Origin: Chytriomyces cf. hyalinus JEL632
Lineage: Eukaryota; Chytridiomycota; Chytridiomycetes; Chytridiales; Chytriomycetaceae
DNA length: 64,000 nt
Assembly: GCA_025435555.1 (NCBI GenBank)
Contig: JAIWWG010000047.1
Location: 186,001 to 250,000 of the forward strand
Direction of reading: 5' to 3'
Shown here: piece by piece, positions 33,534 through 45,011 of the stretch
Position numbering within the stretch: position 1 is the stretch's first letter
Layout: each line of letters opens with the position of its first letter
Notes under the pieces: model-generated
The model's database searches: none
What the model was told of the DNA's origin: nothing
The model's input: the letters and a program-made list of their open reading frames with translations, nothing else
Program-made: the position numbers and the translations under genes

Positions 33534-35580
33534 TCATCGATTCTCCCGATCGAGAATGCGCTTCATATACGCGTCCTCCTTTAGAGCAACCACCAAATCA
33601 TTTTCAGACACGTTCAACTTAATCCTTTGAAAAGGGTCGCCAAACTTTCCTCCAGTTTCCATCAAAATCAGTCGAGTCGAATATAGATGCATGCAGATAC
33701 GCTGCAATAAATGCGTGTCGGGTAATTTTATCGATAACGGCTGGCAATACGCTTTATGCTCGTCGGCGATCTAAAAATATTGTATTTGATTTAGTTTGCG
33801 GTAACAGCAAAAACTCTTGCATAGCCCATGACATACATCTCCAAAACTCGCGTCCAATTCTCCAGTTTTTCGCATCGTTTTACGAATCGCAAGTAAAAAC
33901 ATTTGTTGATGCAAAGAACTGTTTCGAATGAAGGGCACAACAGTCGGATTGAAGAGGTCGTTGATTACGTCACGGATGAGTTGGATCGTCACATGCGGGT
34001 AACCTGTCGATGGGTTCATGTATGCTTTAACTGCTTCCGGTCCCATGTTTTTCTTTTCTTCGAGCGACTCGATCGCTTTTCTGTTGGTGATACATGAAGC
34101 TAGTTGTTAGGGAACATGGTTCTGAAAACAGAGGACGTCTGACCTGCAGATATCCAACGCTCGTCTTGCGTCTCCACTCATTCCAGCAACCTTCTTCGCG
34201 CAAAAGACGACTGCATCCTGATTAATTAATCCGCCCGTCCCAACGCGACTTTCAATAATTTCAACAAGCTCGGCGTTTGTGTAAGCATTAAAACCAAGAC
34301 GGGTTCCTCCCACACGACTATTGATTTTATGGCTGAAAACTCGCTCCGGGAGATCCATGGTATTTGCAATGGCAATCATAATCAGTGGGCTGTCAGCGAG
34401 GCGTGGCCAATTGAAGAGGTTGTAAATGACGGTTTGTTTTGTTGTGACGAGGAGGTCCAATTCGTCCACCATTAGAACACTTTTTCGACCACACATTCAG
34501 TTAGTCGCGAAAAATTGAGAACTAGGGCTGAAATGAGCTTCATACATTGGTACAGCGTCCCTTTGCGCAGGTTTTCGAAAGAAATCTTGCAGCAAGTCAC
34601 ACGCATGCTTCGCAGAAACTTTGGGCCACTTTGGAAACAATGCCTCCCATATCGCACAGTAAGCTTGATTTGGGTCCGTTAATTTCATGCCATTAATGTC
34701 GATAAATGTAAACTTTGGAAGAGACTGCAAAAACCATGTCAGCACTATGATCGACACCTCTCCGGACCAATGTGATGTTTACCTCTTCTTCAACTTGCTC
34801 TTTCAAAGTTTTCACAACTTGTCGAACGGTGGCAGTTTTGCCAGTCCCCGGAACGCCAGAGATATCTGCGACAAAGAATTCAGCGGACGCAAGAAGTATT
34901 TCAAACAACGCAACTTACAGATACATTCGCCTCCACCTTTTTCAATGGCTGAGGTTAAAAAGGTATAAACTTGCTCAAACTGTGAATCTCTGCATGGCAA
35001 GTCATCTGGGACATGCGATACATGCAACAGGTCGCGCATTTGCGCGTAATCATCTGTTGCGATAACTCGCGCTTGTTTCCGCTTTGGTAAATTCACTTTG
35101 AGTGCACGCGGCGTTGCTCGTTTTTTTGGAGTTGTTTTTGACGAATCGCGCTTACGTTTCTTTGGGGTGTTGTGGTTCTCCTCTGGTGGGGAAGGAGAAA
35201 AGAACAAGATGAGAACATTGATATTCATGCGAGGAAGCGAAAAGTGTGGATATCTAACCATCTTCTGAATGCTCAGAGTCATCAGAGCTGGATGATTCTG
35301 ACTCAGATTCAGCCTCGGAGCCACTTGATGAATCGTCAGAAGATTCCACGTTCTCTACAAAGCAATCTTCGTCACTCTCCACTGCCTCGTCCAGGACAAC
35401 CCGGACTTCCTTCTTCGCAGCCTTAGTCTTCGCAACAGGAGTGGGAGCATTTCTCCGTCGGTTCTGCAGTGCGGTATCCTGCTTCGCACTCGCTTTCAAC
35501 TTGCTGACCTTGTTTCCCATATCTTTCTGTGCGCTGCAGCTTCGTGTTTGGTATCTTGTTCGCGGCGGCGTTTGTGTCAT
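33534..35580 (-). CDS. ORC1: Origin recognition complex subunit 1
   Basis: AAA+ ATPase of the origin recognition complex, needed to load MCM helicase. Seven exons join in phase: 35580-35259, 35182-34919, 34865-34783, 34724-34546, 34479-34144, 34080-33837 and 33770-33534. They give ~554 residues. The N-terminal ~170 residues are disordered and acidic (long Ser/Glu/Asp run) then basic (PKKRKRD). Walker A is GVPGTGKT (199-206) and Walker B is VLMVDELD (284-291). TKQTVIYNLFNWP, GTRLGFNAY and GDARRALDICR follow, then the winged-helix end (IKLNVSENDLVVALKED). The N-terminal BAH domain of animal and yeast Orc1 is absent, so the protein is shorter than usual. The true start of the long 5' frame is ATG 35580. 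Confidence 0.95.
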
Positions 35581-35662
35581 TTCCCTCAAAGAAAAATGCG
35601 TCCGAATTTCACTGTTTTTTTTTACTTTCCGTATATTTTATTTATTTACCATTTTCCATAAT

Positions 35663-36913
35663 TTACATGTTTGACACACTGTTTGCTTCGGTTTCGCTCC
35701 GAATCTGCTGCCACAAAAACGTTTGTATTCGCTGCGCGTTCTCTGGTATTCTTAAATCATTCCCTTGCAACGAAATCATGTCCAGCTCCTCCAACTGCCC
35801 CAATTCGACAGGAATTTCGCCCTGCATCTGATTCTCATGAAGCAGCAAGTACCGCAAGTGTTCAAGATTGCCAAATGTGCATGGAATAGATCCCTCAAGC
35901 AGGTTTCGACTGAAATCCAGATAATACGCGTTCCGCAAATTTCCAACTTGTGGGGGCAGATTGCCATTAAGCTCGTTGTTTCCAAGATCGAGCAAAGTTA
36001 ATTGATCTAGTGACCCCATTTGTTGCGGTATGCTGTCCGTCAAGCGATTGTCGTTGAGTTTGAGCGAGGTCAGTTGAGATAAATCTGAAATGCCCCGTGG
36101 AATGGGTCCATCCAGCTGGTTGAAACTGAGGTTCAAAACCTTCAAATGAATCAGCTGCAAAAGCTCCGCTGGAAATGGTCCGGACAACCGGTTACACGCC
36201 AAACTCAGCGTATGCAGGTGAATCAGGTTCCCCAGGCTGGACACTACTCCGCCTTGAAGATTCATATACGTCAAGATGAGGCACTTTAGCTGCGTTAAAC
36301 CTCCGACTGCATGCGGCAACTTGCGAAACGAAACACTTGCAGAATGTCGAAACCGGGTACCCATTCGCTTTAACCGAGGGTCCTCCCATTTTATTTTCGT
36401 CAACTTGCTGAGGACCTTTTCTGCATAGTAGGACTGGTATGTTGCTGGCCACATGAACCAAAGCCTGTCGAAATCCGTCATGGCTGTATTTCTAACCGTG
36501 ACTTCCGTTGCAATGTCAGAGTCTGAATCGGATGAGTTGCTGCGTGCGCATTTGAAGGAAAGGGTCTGATCCACGGTGAAAGACAGATTTAGGGCCGCAA
36601 ATCCACGTGTGGACAGAGCCGAGTTTGTTTGACGACAAAGACGGCGGAACCTCATAACGTGGGACGGATGGATGTACGCAAATATGAACTGAATGATCTC
36701 CTGTGGAAGCAGTGTTTGGAACGGGGAAGTTGGCGTGCGGATCACAAAGTGGATGGCCTTCGAGGTTTGATCAGGTTTTAAAGCGGGTTCTTGCACAACC
36801 GCAGCAGTCACCCTCCTGCTGTAGATGGGAATGAAGGCTGCGACCAGGGTGATTGCAATGAGCGTGAAGACTACACTCAGCGACGTCGGTTCACGCCATT
36901 GCCAGTTGTTCAT
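35663..36913 (-). CDS. Membrane-anchored F-box-like / plant-type leucine-rich repeat protein
   Basis: Intronless, 416 residues. An N-terminal TM helix (SLSVVFTLIAITLVAAFIPI, ~11-30) is followed by an F-box-like segment (LLPQEIIQFIFAYIHPSHVM, ~68-87, then RFRRLCRQTN). From about residue 200 there are around eight leucine-rich repeats of the plant-specific type: LxxLxLxxNxLxGxIPxxLGxL, for example LTLLDLGNNELNGNLPPQVG and LRYLLLHENQMQGEIPVELG. LRRs of this type bind proteins or peptides. The combination of a membrane anchor with an F-box-like helix suggests membrane-proximal recognition, but the F-box match is weak. It starts 30 bp from the divergent SEC6 gene and ends 82 bp before ORC1. Confidence 0.85.
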   Translation of the reverse strand: MNNWQWREPTSLSVVFTLIAITLVAAFIPIYSRRVTAAVVQEPALKPDQTSKAIHFVIRTPTSPFQTLLPQEIIQFIFAYIHPSHVMRFRRLCRQTNSALSTRGFAALNLSFTVDQTLSFKCARSNSSDSDSDIATEVTVRNTAMTDFDRLWFMWPATYQSYYAEKVLSKLTKIKWEDPRLKRMGTRFRHSASVSFRKLPHAVGGLTQLKCLILTYMNLQGGVVSSLGNLIHLHTLSLACNRLSGPFPAELLQLIHLKVLNLSFNQLDGPIPRGISDLSQLTSLKLNDNRLTDSIPQQMGSLDQLTLLDLGNNELNGNLPPQVGNLRNAYYLDFSRNLLEGSIPCTFGNLEHLRYLLLHENQMQGEIPVELGQLEELDMISLQGNDLRIPENAQRIQTFLWQQIRSETEANSVSNM

Positions 36914-36943
36914 GAAAAGTGGCTTTTTATTTTCACAACAAAA

Positions 36944-39762
36944 ATGTTTATCGAAGAAGAAGCGCGAGCCGGCGGCGTGGCACGCATTCAGGTGTGCAGA
37001 ATTGTGAAGACAGCATGGTCAGCATATTCCACACTCTGACGAAGAACACTGTTTCAGGAGCTCCTCACACATCCAGACGACCTTGTCAACAAACTGGCGC
37101 AGCTCAAGAGAAAGTTTGCCAAAGAAAGCGCGGCTGTGGATGCGCAAGTGAAAACACTGATGGAGCAAGTTCTCAGCGACCAGAGCCTGGGACTAGCAAC
37201 ACTGTCGAAAGCGCAGGAGACAACGCGACGCGTCAAACAAGCGTGAGTTTTGTGTACGTCATCTGCAACCACCCACCCACGCATGAAAAAAAAAACAGTC
37301 TTGTCTCAATCGATGGATCTTGGGATAAAGGAAATAACATCAAAAACTACAAAGAAATCAAAAAGGTATCCTGGTCTTCTTTTCAATCTGATTATAAATC
37401 TTTTCGATCAGATTTCTCGAACACATCAAAACTTCGTTGCAACCAAAGAACTCGTCGAGCAATTCCTTCAGCTAAATGCTCAAGTGGGAAAAATTCAAAA
37501 TCTTTTGACTCAAGACGCGTCCAATCCAACTGGCCCGGCTGGTGAATTCATTCCGCTACTGCTCACGTTTAGTGAAAGCCTTCAAGTGCTGACCAGTCTG
37601 ATTGACAGATAACCTCCTTTTCCTCCACTACCAAATTCAAAACCTCGAAATACTTCGAAACTCAACACTTTCAAAATCAAAGAAAAGTCCCCCCGAAGTG
37701 ATTGAAATCCTGAATCAGTATTTTAAGCAAGTCGACTCAGTGATTGTAGCGTTTGAAGCGTATATTTGGGATGTCGGGAGAAGCACAATTGCACTTGCAA
37801 GGACAGGGCATTTTGCTGCAATCCTGAGACTCATCAAGATTGTCGAGACGGAGGAGAAAGCCGATGAATTGGCTGCCATGGCTGAAGCGACAGCGCCCGC
37901 GGAGCAGCTAGAAGCGGCAAGGCCGATGTAATTATTTGGAATGATTTCTTCCGCGCTTCCCATCTAAATTGTGTGACTGCGTTCAACTGGGATCAACTGA
38001 TACTGCTTACTTCCTTTAAACCAGCAAATCATATCGCATCAAGTATTTCGACGTTTTGGTAAAAACCATTCTCAAATTCTACAACCTTTGTATTCTCGTT
38101 TTCCTTCGAACTGACATACCCACTCACACAGCGCGAATCCATCAATGGAACCGTGCAAGAAATGTACAAAATCCAAAAACACGATTTTGCCGAACTTCCA
38201 TCTCGGATTGAGTCAATGATCGAAGACCTCATCCTCGTAAACGATGAACTTGCCAGCCGCTTCCCGAAAAAATACAACATTTTCCAATTCTTTGTGCTCG
38301 AGTATCATCGCTCCATTTATGAAATGGTCAACAACATTATCGCTGGAAAGATGGAGGCGGGATCCATCTTGATTTTACTAACACTTGTGAGGGATTATTA
38401 CACCCAAATGAGTTTGCGGTTGGAGGTTGGGGAGGAGTTGCTTGAGCCAAGGCTGCTCGATGATCGTGAGGATGATTTGATTCTGCAGTACATTGGGCTA
38501 GTGAGAGATAAATTGACAGAGTGGTGGGTGCTTGTTTTTTGACTCGGATCTTGTCTTCCCTCAACCAACGATCCTTTTTTGTGGATCCACAGGCTGAACA
38601 ACCTCCTAAATACTGAGACAAAAGACTTTTTGGAACGAAATGGACCTCCTGAATCGGATGGTAGCGGGAAATATCTCCTCTCGGGATCCGTTATAGTATT
38701 CCAAATGTTCAACCAGCAAATTGATGTCGTTTGCGGCTCAAGTAGAGGGGCACTGATGTATGATGTGAGTGAAGAACCTGCCTTTGAAACTTCAGTGGAG
38801 TCAAGTTATAAATGTAAATAATGAACAAAAATAGGTCGTTGTCGAATGCTGCAATGTGCTCGAAGAGTTCCAACAAGCCTGGACAAAAATCCTTGACTTC
38901 GAATTTGACAAATTTCTGGAAAAGGCATCCGACCTGTCAGAAGGCCTGCCAGATTATATTGTCGCGCTAGCAAACGATTTTATGAAATGCACCGAATTCT
39001 CTGAGCTCATGATCACTCGAATTGAAGGGGCAATGGACGAGCCGTTTAAATTGCAAGCTGTCGAGAGTTTGAAAACTTCGCTGGACGGGTTCATGAGGGT
39101 TGTTAAGCGGTGCTATGGGGTTCTCATTGACATTACTCTGAAAGACTGTTTACCGGCGCTGGTTCGTTTCTACTGCACAGAGTGGTACGATTTGGACTTG
39201 ATGAGACTCGTCATTGGAACGTTTGAAGATTGTGAGCACGCTTTTTTGTGGTCAAAGTAACGTGTTATGGCTCAACAACTCCCGTTTCGCAGACTTTACT
39301 GACTTTCAAGAAAAGATGCAGGATTACATATTCACCAAATACGTGAACGAGTGCCAGGACCGCTTCATTCTTCTTTACGTTGAAGCGCTGCGCAACAAAG
39401 GCGGAAAATTCAAACTTCCGCTCGCCGCTGAAAAAATGCGGGCAGATTTGGGCTTGGCAGTGGACTTTTTCTCGCGGTACAAGGCGGAGAAACGCGTGAA
39501 GGCGTCGTTTGACGTGATGAGCAAGATTATCGCGTTTGTTGAAAGCAGCGGCAGTCTTATCTTTCTGGACTTTTACACGTTTTGGAAAGCGTATCCGGAC
39601 GTGCCGATGACGTTTGTGGAGGAGATGCTGTACAAGAGAGACGACTTGGACCGTGCGCAGATTAGGGAGGTGCTGGAGCAGGCGAAGCAGAAGGTGGCCG
39701 AGGAGCGCGAGGCAATTCCAGACCTGCCGACAACGCTTTTCTCAAAGTTTTCTGCAAAGTAA
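36944..39762 (+). CDS. SEC6: Exocyst complex subunit Sec6
   Basis: Tethers secretory vesicles to the plasma membrane. Ten exons join in phase: 36944-36991, 37058-37242, 37299-37365, 37412-37541, 37609-37927, 38025-38058, 38132-38523, 38593-38764, 38835-39231 and 39293-39762. They give ~737 residues, close to the usual Sec6 length. Recognisable stretches are LTHPDDLVNKLAQLKRKFAK, ISRTHQNFVATKELVEQF, NLLFLHYQIQNLE and the C-terminal FTDFQEKMQDYIFTKYVNEC followed by FDVMSKIIAFVESSG. The fold is all-helical. The shortest exon is 34 nt. No signal peptide or TM segment. Confidence 0.95.
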
Positions 39763-40042
39763 AACGCGGTTCGGAGGTGTTAATAAATAGATCAAGAAAG
39801 ATATAGAGATTGTTAAAATAATTCAAGCTGTGAAATAAAATATATATGCAAGTGACTCACTCGCTGGTACGAACTCTGTTGTCCAGCCGCATCCACCAAC
39901 ACTCAACTCGCACACATCCAGAGAAACGTCGGAACTTCGAATGCGGTGCTTTGGCTTTTGAAACTCGGAACAGCAACGTGAATCAACGCAGCGTTCATTC
40001 AGTTTCAGTCGATTAACCTGCATCCAATCGCATCACACCCAG
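39763..40042. other. SEC6-INTS9 interval, holds the unresolved 5' end of INTS9
   Basis: The INTS9 reading frame is closed by TAA just before the acceptor at 40041-40042, so at least one upstream exon must lie here. Candidate ATGs are at 39849 and 39940. Neither gives an obvious family-like N-terminus. Confidence 0.4.
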
Positions 40043-42140
40043 AATCCTCTTTGACTGCCCATTGGTGCAGCTGGGTGAACTGAATGCATACGAACTCAAT
40101 GAGTGGGCTGACGCGGACATTGCATCGGTCGACATTATTCTGCTCTCGAACCATGGATCCTTCTTGGCATTGCCATGGATCACAGAGAATGATAAATTTA
40201 AAGGTTTGTGGAAGCTATTCCCTTCCTTGCGACAGCGCGTGTTTGATGTTGAAACCACGCACCAAAAAAAAAAAAAGGGGTCATTTATGCGTCCGACCCA
40301 GCAGCCCTGTTTGGAAAATTACGCATGGAGCAGTTTGTGCGAAGGTTTTCAATTCTTTATGTATGATTCCTACTTTTTCCTGTCTGACTGTTCGCCGCTT
40401 TCAAGTCTTCCGAAAATTCGAAACAACTCGGACGGATCCATGCGACGCTGTTATCCTCTCCGAGATGTGCATTCGTGCTTATCGAAAATTCAACGCGTTC
40501 GTTGCAATGAAATAATTGTGAGCCATCACCTTTGATCGTGTTTTAAAGAAATTTGAACAGAACCCTTCTTTTTTTTGCAGGATTTGGGCCATGTATCATT
40601 CACTGCTCTATCGTCTGGATACGCGCTGGGATCTGCAAATTGGATGATTACATACCATTTTCAAAAAGTGCGCTCAGTATTGATTGATCACTGCCGTCTC
40701 TAATCTCGTTTCAACAATAGATTTTATACCTGTCTACCAGTTGCCTGATACCAAACAAACACGCTTCTGCCCTCGACTTCCCACCACATCTTGCCGCTGA
40801 TTTCGTCTTTACCAGCAACCACCCAACTCTCAATTCCCTCAGTACATCAGATGCGCCAAATAATTTCCAACGCCAGGCTAAAATAATTTATACGCATCTT
40901 GCGCGCTCCCTCGAAACCGGTGGTGCTGTCGCATTTTTGAGTAAACCGTTTGGTTCATTTTTTGATTTGCTCGAGCTGGTGGAGCATGTATTTGCGAGTC
41001 GTGGAGTGACGGCAACCGTGCATGTTGTTTCGGGAGCAGCGTTAGAGGCGCTGAAAGTCTGCAATGTCTTGGGTGAATGGTGAGAGACGCGTTCTTCTTG
41101 TTTTGAACGCCGTTCATTTATCATCAAATCACAAGGATGAACCAAGAGCGGAAGGACACAGTCTTTCAATCGAAATTTCCGCTGGGTCATGGCGCCATGA
41201 TGGAATCGAAACGGCTTTTTCCTCACGCTTCCATGCACACTGTTTTCAAAGAGTCACCGCAAGTGATCATTTTGGATTATGCGGATCTCGATTCAGATAG
41301 CTTTGCCGCGTTTTTCAAATGGCGCAATGGTGGACGATGCACATACATTTTGACAGGTATATTCGTGTGATCTCGCTTCAGCAAGACATCCTTACTCAGG
41401 CGATTTCTCAAACAGACTCTGACAGCGTTGACCAAATCCACGCCTTCCATGCACGCTCAAAAAGTGACAACCCATTTGTGTACTGCCCGCTTGATTCGCG
41501 CACATCCGAACCTGAGTTGGCCCACATGCTCCAAAGAATCGAGCCGCGACTCGGCGTTGCCCTGTCACATCCTCCATCGCAATTCGCTTTCTTTAATGCG
41601 ATCCCACTGGGTCGGTTGTGCGTTCTTCCGCCTTCACAAGGTGGCGACGACAACGTTTTGAAATTGCCAGTCGATAACGAAAGGCATGCAGCGTTGATTT
41701 CTCGCTCAGTTGCAGTAAAATCCGAGTTTGTGCAGATTGGCAATGGGATTGAGTGTGCAGCCGTGTCAGGCATGTTGGATCTTGGGTATACAAGTGTGCT
41801 GCGGAATGCCAATGTGCATGAGATGCGAAAGCATGGAAGCATGCATGTGCGCGTGTTTTCGGTTGGAGTTTTGCAGCGGGTGGCAGATGCAGCTGTAAAA
41901 CAGGTACGTGTTCATGGTTTACTAAACATTCAGTTCCTCATGATTGTTGTTTTTCCAAATGCTCCTTAGTTGAAAGGCGTTGTGGAAAATATCTCACCAA
42001 GTGGGATGGTTGTAAATGTGGACTTGGGAAAGATTATTTTCGAGCAGCATCGTATAACGTTTGAGGCGGTGGATGAAACTATACTGGACGACTTGTGGAA
42101 CTGGATGCTCACCGTTGCCGAAGCAAATTCCATGCTTTGA
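40043..42140 (+). CDS. INTS9: Integrator complex subunit 9 (5' end unresolved)
   Basis: Metallo-beta-lactamase/beta-CASP-fold partner of the INTS11 endonuclease in the Integrator complex. Eight exons join in phase: 40043-40203, 40278-40344, 40406-40517, 40581-40667, 40721-41079, 41136-41364, 41400-41903 and 41970-42140. INTS9 hallmarks are VDIILLSNHGSFLALPWITE, GVIYASDPAALFGKLRMEQF, MRRCYPLRDVHSCLSKIQ, ALSSGYALGSANWMITYH and FVYCPLDSRTSEPEL. Catalytic zinc-binding histidines are degenerate, as in other INTS9 (LSNHGSF instead of HxHxDH). One intron (41365-41399) is only 35 nt. The first coding exon(s) could not be fixed. Integrator is lost from most fungi, so its presence points to an early-branching lineage. 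Confidence 0.9.
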
Positions 42141-42286
42141 AAGCCGATGTCGGAACGACTTGATGAACGGTGGATGTGTCAATAAACCCAGTCTTTATCG
42201 TGATTAATTTTTATTTTTACAACCGCGATGAAAAAGACTTTTTGGAGAAATGATGGGCGAGAATTTAAACTGGCAGAGTCGCTGTT

Positions 42287-43749
42287 TTACTTTGTATTTT
42301 CGCAAACGTGATTTAGGCGCATCGCATGTGACGAGTTATGTCTTTGAGTCCTGCAGTCCTTGCCATACCAGCAATTTGGACGGCTTTTAACAGCATCTGC
42401 GCACATTTTGCATTGTTGATCGAAGTTTGAAAAATTTGCGAAATTAAGGAAACCTTACCTGGAATCAAAGACGGGTCAAAATCGCGTCTAAATAAATAAC
42501 ACAACTCCAGGAAAACCCTTCCTGCGCACATTTGACACACATAATCTTCTCCAGACACTAGAGGAGCTACTCCAGCATACGCTGCCGACGCTGAAAGACC
42601 CGATGACGCAATGATTTTATAGGTTCCCGCGTCCATTTTCGAGATCCCGGAGTCAATGATCGAGCGCAGCGGAATCGAATTTGAGAAGCACATGTCTTTC
42701 AAGCATTGTCGTTCGTAATGGTTATTGTTGAATGCATTGTGAGGAATGTCACCAAACTGGAAGTCTTCGGAGAAATGCAAAAATTTGAGTGATGGGTGGG
42801 CATTTGAAAAGGACCATCTCGAATGACAGTTCAAAATAATTACCTTTCAGCTTCTTGAAGAACTCAAAGTTGACAGGACATCCCCCCGAACTCTCAAAGT
42901 ACGCGTTACAAAAGGCAGCAGAGCAGCACTTGCACTTTTGCTCATCAAGCCCGCGATCGGGCATGCACCTTCTGCAACGCGAGCAGAGAATGTGCACAGG
43001 CTGAGTGGCATCGCATTGAAACCCATCCGCAGAACTATTTGGTGGGCAATGCGGGCAAAGAGCCGGATCGTTCGAATCACTTTCACCATCATCCTCGTCG
43101 TTATCAATATCTTCATCCTCATCATCGTATTCCGCCACATAGGTGGATGCACTGACAACGAGAGGGGCGCTTCCTATTTCTCGTTCGGCATCCAATTCGC
43201 GAAGCTCGGATCTTGTTCGACTGAATGACGGATGGGATTTCAAAAATGCGTCCACAACCGAATTGAGCTGATGGTTTCGCGCAACTTGCGACACGGTCTT
43301 GCGGCAAACTGGGCAGTCTGAGTGCTGGTTCGTCCATTTGCTGATACAACCTGTTGTGCAACTCGTCAGTAGAGCAGCAAGTCAGAACATAGGCCGCAAA
43401 CGCACCAGAACAAAAGGAATGCATGCATGGAACAGCAGAAACGGCTTTGTGGAGAATGCCCCGACAGATTGCGCACCTGTGCGTGCAAAAGGGTCAGCGT
43501 CAACGCGAAAGATTCGAATAAAAACAATCGGATAACAAACGTCAAGTTTTCTTTCATTTCCATATCAGCGTCGTCGTCATCTTGAGCGGTGCTTGGAATG
43601 GGCACAGAAGAGCTTGAACTTGTGGCGACGGGCGGATCCATTCTTGTCTTCTTTGCCGGCGACTGATCCACGTCTGTAGTCCGTGTTTCGTGATCTTCAG
43701 TGCCGCTCTGCGCGGGTAACGACGGTGCAGAGTCTGTTGGGTCATTCAT
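42287..43749 (-). CDS. CHFR: CHFR-type RING E3 ubiquitin ligase with PBZ zinc finger
   Basis: Five exons join in phase: 43749-43541, 43476-43406, 43350-42844, 42764-42459 and 42396-42287, giving 400 residues. A disordered ~65-residue N-terminus leads to a C3HC4 RING (ENLTCAICRGIL, PCMHSFCSG, DCPVCRKTV). An acidic linker (YDDEDEDIDNDEDDGESD) and the CHFR Cys-rich region (CSRCRRCMPDRG, CKCCSAAFC) follow. The last exon encodes a poly(ADP-ribose)-binding zinc finger: RPNCWYGKDC then HAMRLNHVC, fitting C-x-[FY]-G-x2-C...H...H. The N-terminal FHA domain of animal CHFR is missing. The role inferred from the family is mitotic-stress checkpoint ubiquitination guided by PAR binding. It converges with INTS9, 146 bp away. 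Confidence 0.93.
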
Positions 43750-45011
43750 TTTTTTTTTTGTGTGTTATTTTTACCAAGGCTGTGCTGCACCCAAATTCGT
43801 CTGGTGTGTTTCAAGCTCAGAATCAGCGACGAAAAGAATGACCTGCGTCTGGGAAGACGTGGATTTGAAGCCGCGACAAGACCCATTGATGAGACCGGGA
43901 TTACTGGAGCATAGCATTTGATAAAATGGTGACTGCATCTGGCAGCAGGTATCGTCATTGCCATCAACACCGGACGTGTAAATAAGCATTCTTCGCACCG
44001 TCAAAACCAACAGCAACCAAAAATTATGGAAGAGCCGGTAATCCACTTATCGTTGCTGTGGAAAATAATCTGCTTTTGGTTGCAAACTATCTGGCCACTA
44101 TGTAAAGGAGTTGGTGTTGGTTATTTTGAAACGCTACCTTCATTGGCATCAGAGAACACTTCACTGCTTTGTAAAGTAGTGATACTCTTTCAGCAACTCA
44201 CTGTTTTTGTTCAGTTTAAAATAAGTTGGATTGTCTTTGTGCGCGATCGCAACAAACACATTTTGATTTATTTCTTTGAAAAACAAATGCGAAGTGTTTG
44301 TTTGGACTGTCCGCTTTAAGCAATATCCGTTTGATATTATATTATCCACGAGCAGACAGTCGAGTTTCCTGTGCACGGAATGCGTGTCGGGCCTAAAGTA
44401 TTTTACGAACATTTTGAAGTAATTTTTTCTGTCTTTCATTTTTGGATGGGACGCTTCAAACTTCGGTGCTTGCATTTTATGAACAGGCAAGAAAATATAT
44501 TTTACAGTTTGAACGCGCGCGTCTCGTCACCCAACCACAGCACACTCCAGGCAGGCACCCACAGCCACTTACATAGGAGTCTATCTGCACCTATGGAGGC
44601 CGAATAAGCCATTCGGACGTGCTTTTGAAAATATTGAGTTAAAGCAGGCGCAGCAAGAACCTCGACTCAAACCCATCTGGCCAAGAGACTCGAGTCTAGC
44701 ATGCTTAAAAAATGATAACATCTTACTTGTCATGGGAATTGCAAACTCCTTGCGGAGAAACCCGTCACAGAGTCCGAGCAAGCAACACGTTTGGTGTGCG
44801 CATACTGACGACGCTCTCTGTCAACAACCAGCTGCTGGAGTTTGGCTGAGCCCAAAGTGCGGTTGTCAACTTTGGACGCAGTATTTGTGTGCAATGATAA
44901 TGCAAAGCGCAGTCGCTTGTGCAAGAATATGTTCAGCGAATTTTTCAACATTTCATTTGTACCAAGCGCGGACATAGAAATCTGAATGGCAACCAGCCAC
45001 GTACATCCACA
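43750..45011. other. Region with possible small minus-strand gene(s), unresolved
   Basis: On the minus strand this 1.26 kb holds three protein-like frames: one starting at ATG 44975 (SLNIFLHKRLRFALSLHTN), one at 44490-44161 (RKNYFKMFVKYFRPDTHS, then NVFVAIAHKDNPTYFKLN) and one at 44046-43771. Donor-like GTAAG sites occur at about 44723 and 44570, but I could not find a single consistent exon set. This could be one multi-exon gene, two small genes, or a decayed gene. No family recognised. Confidence 0.3.
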
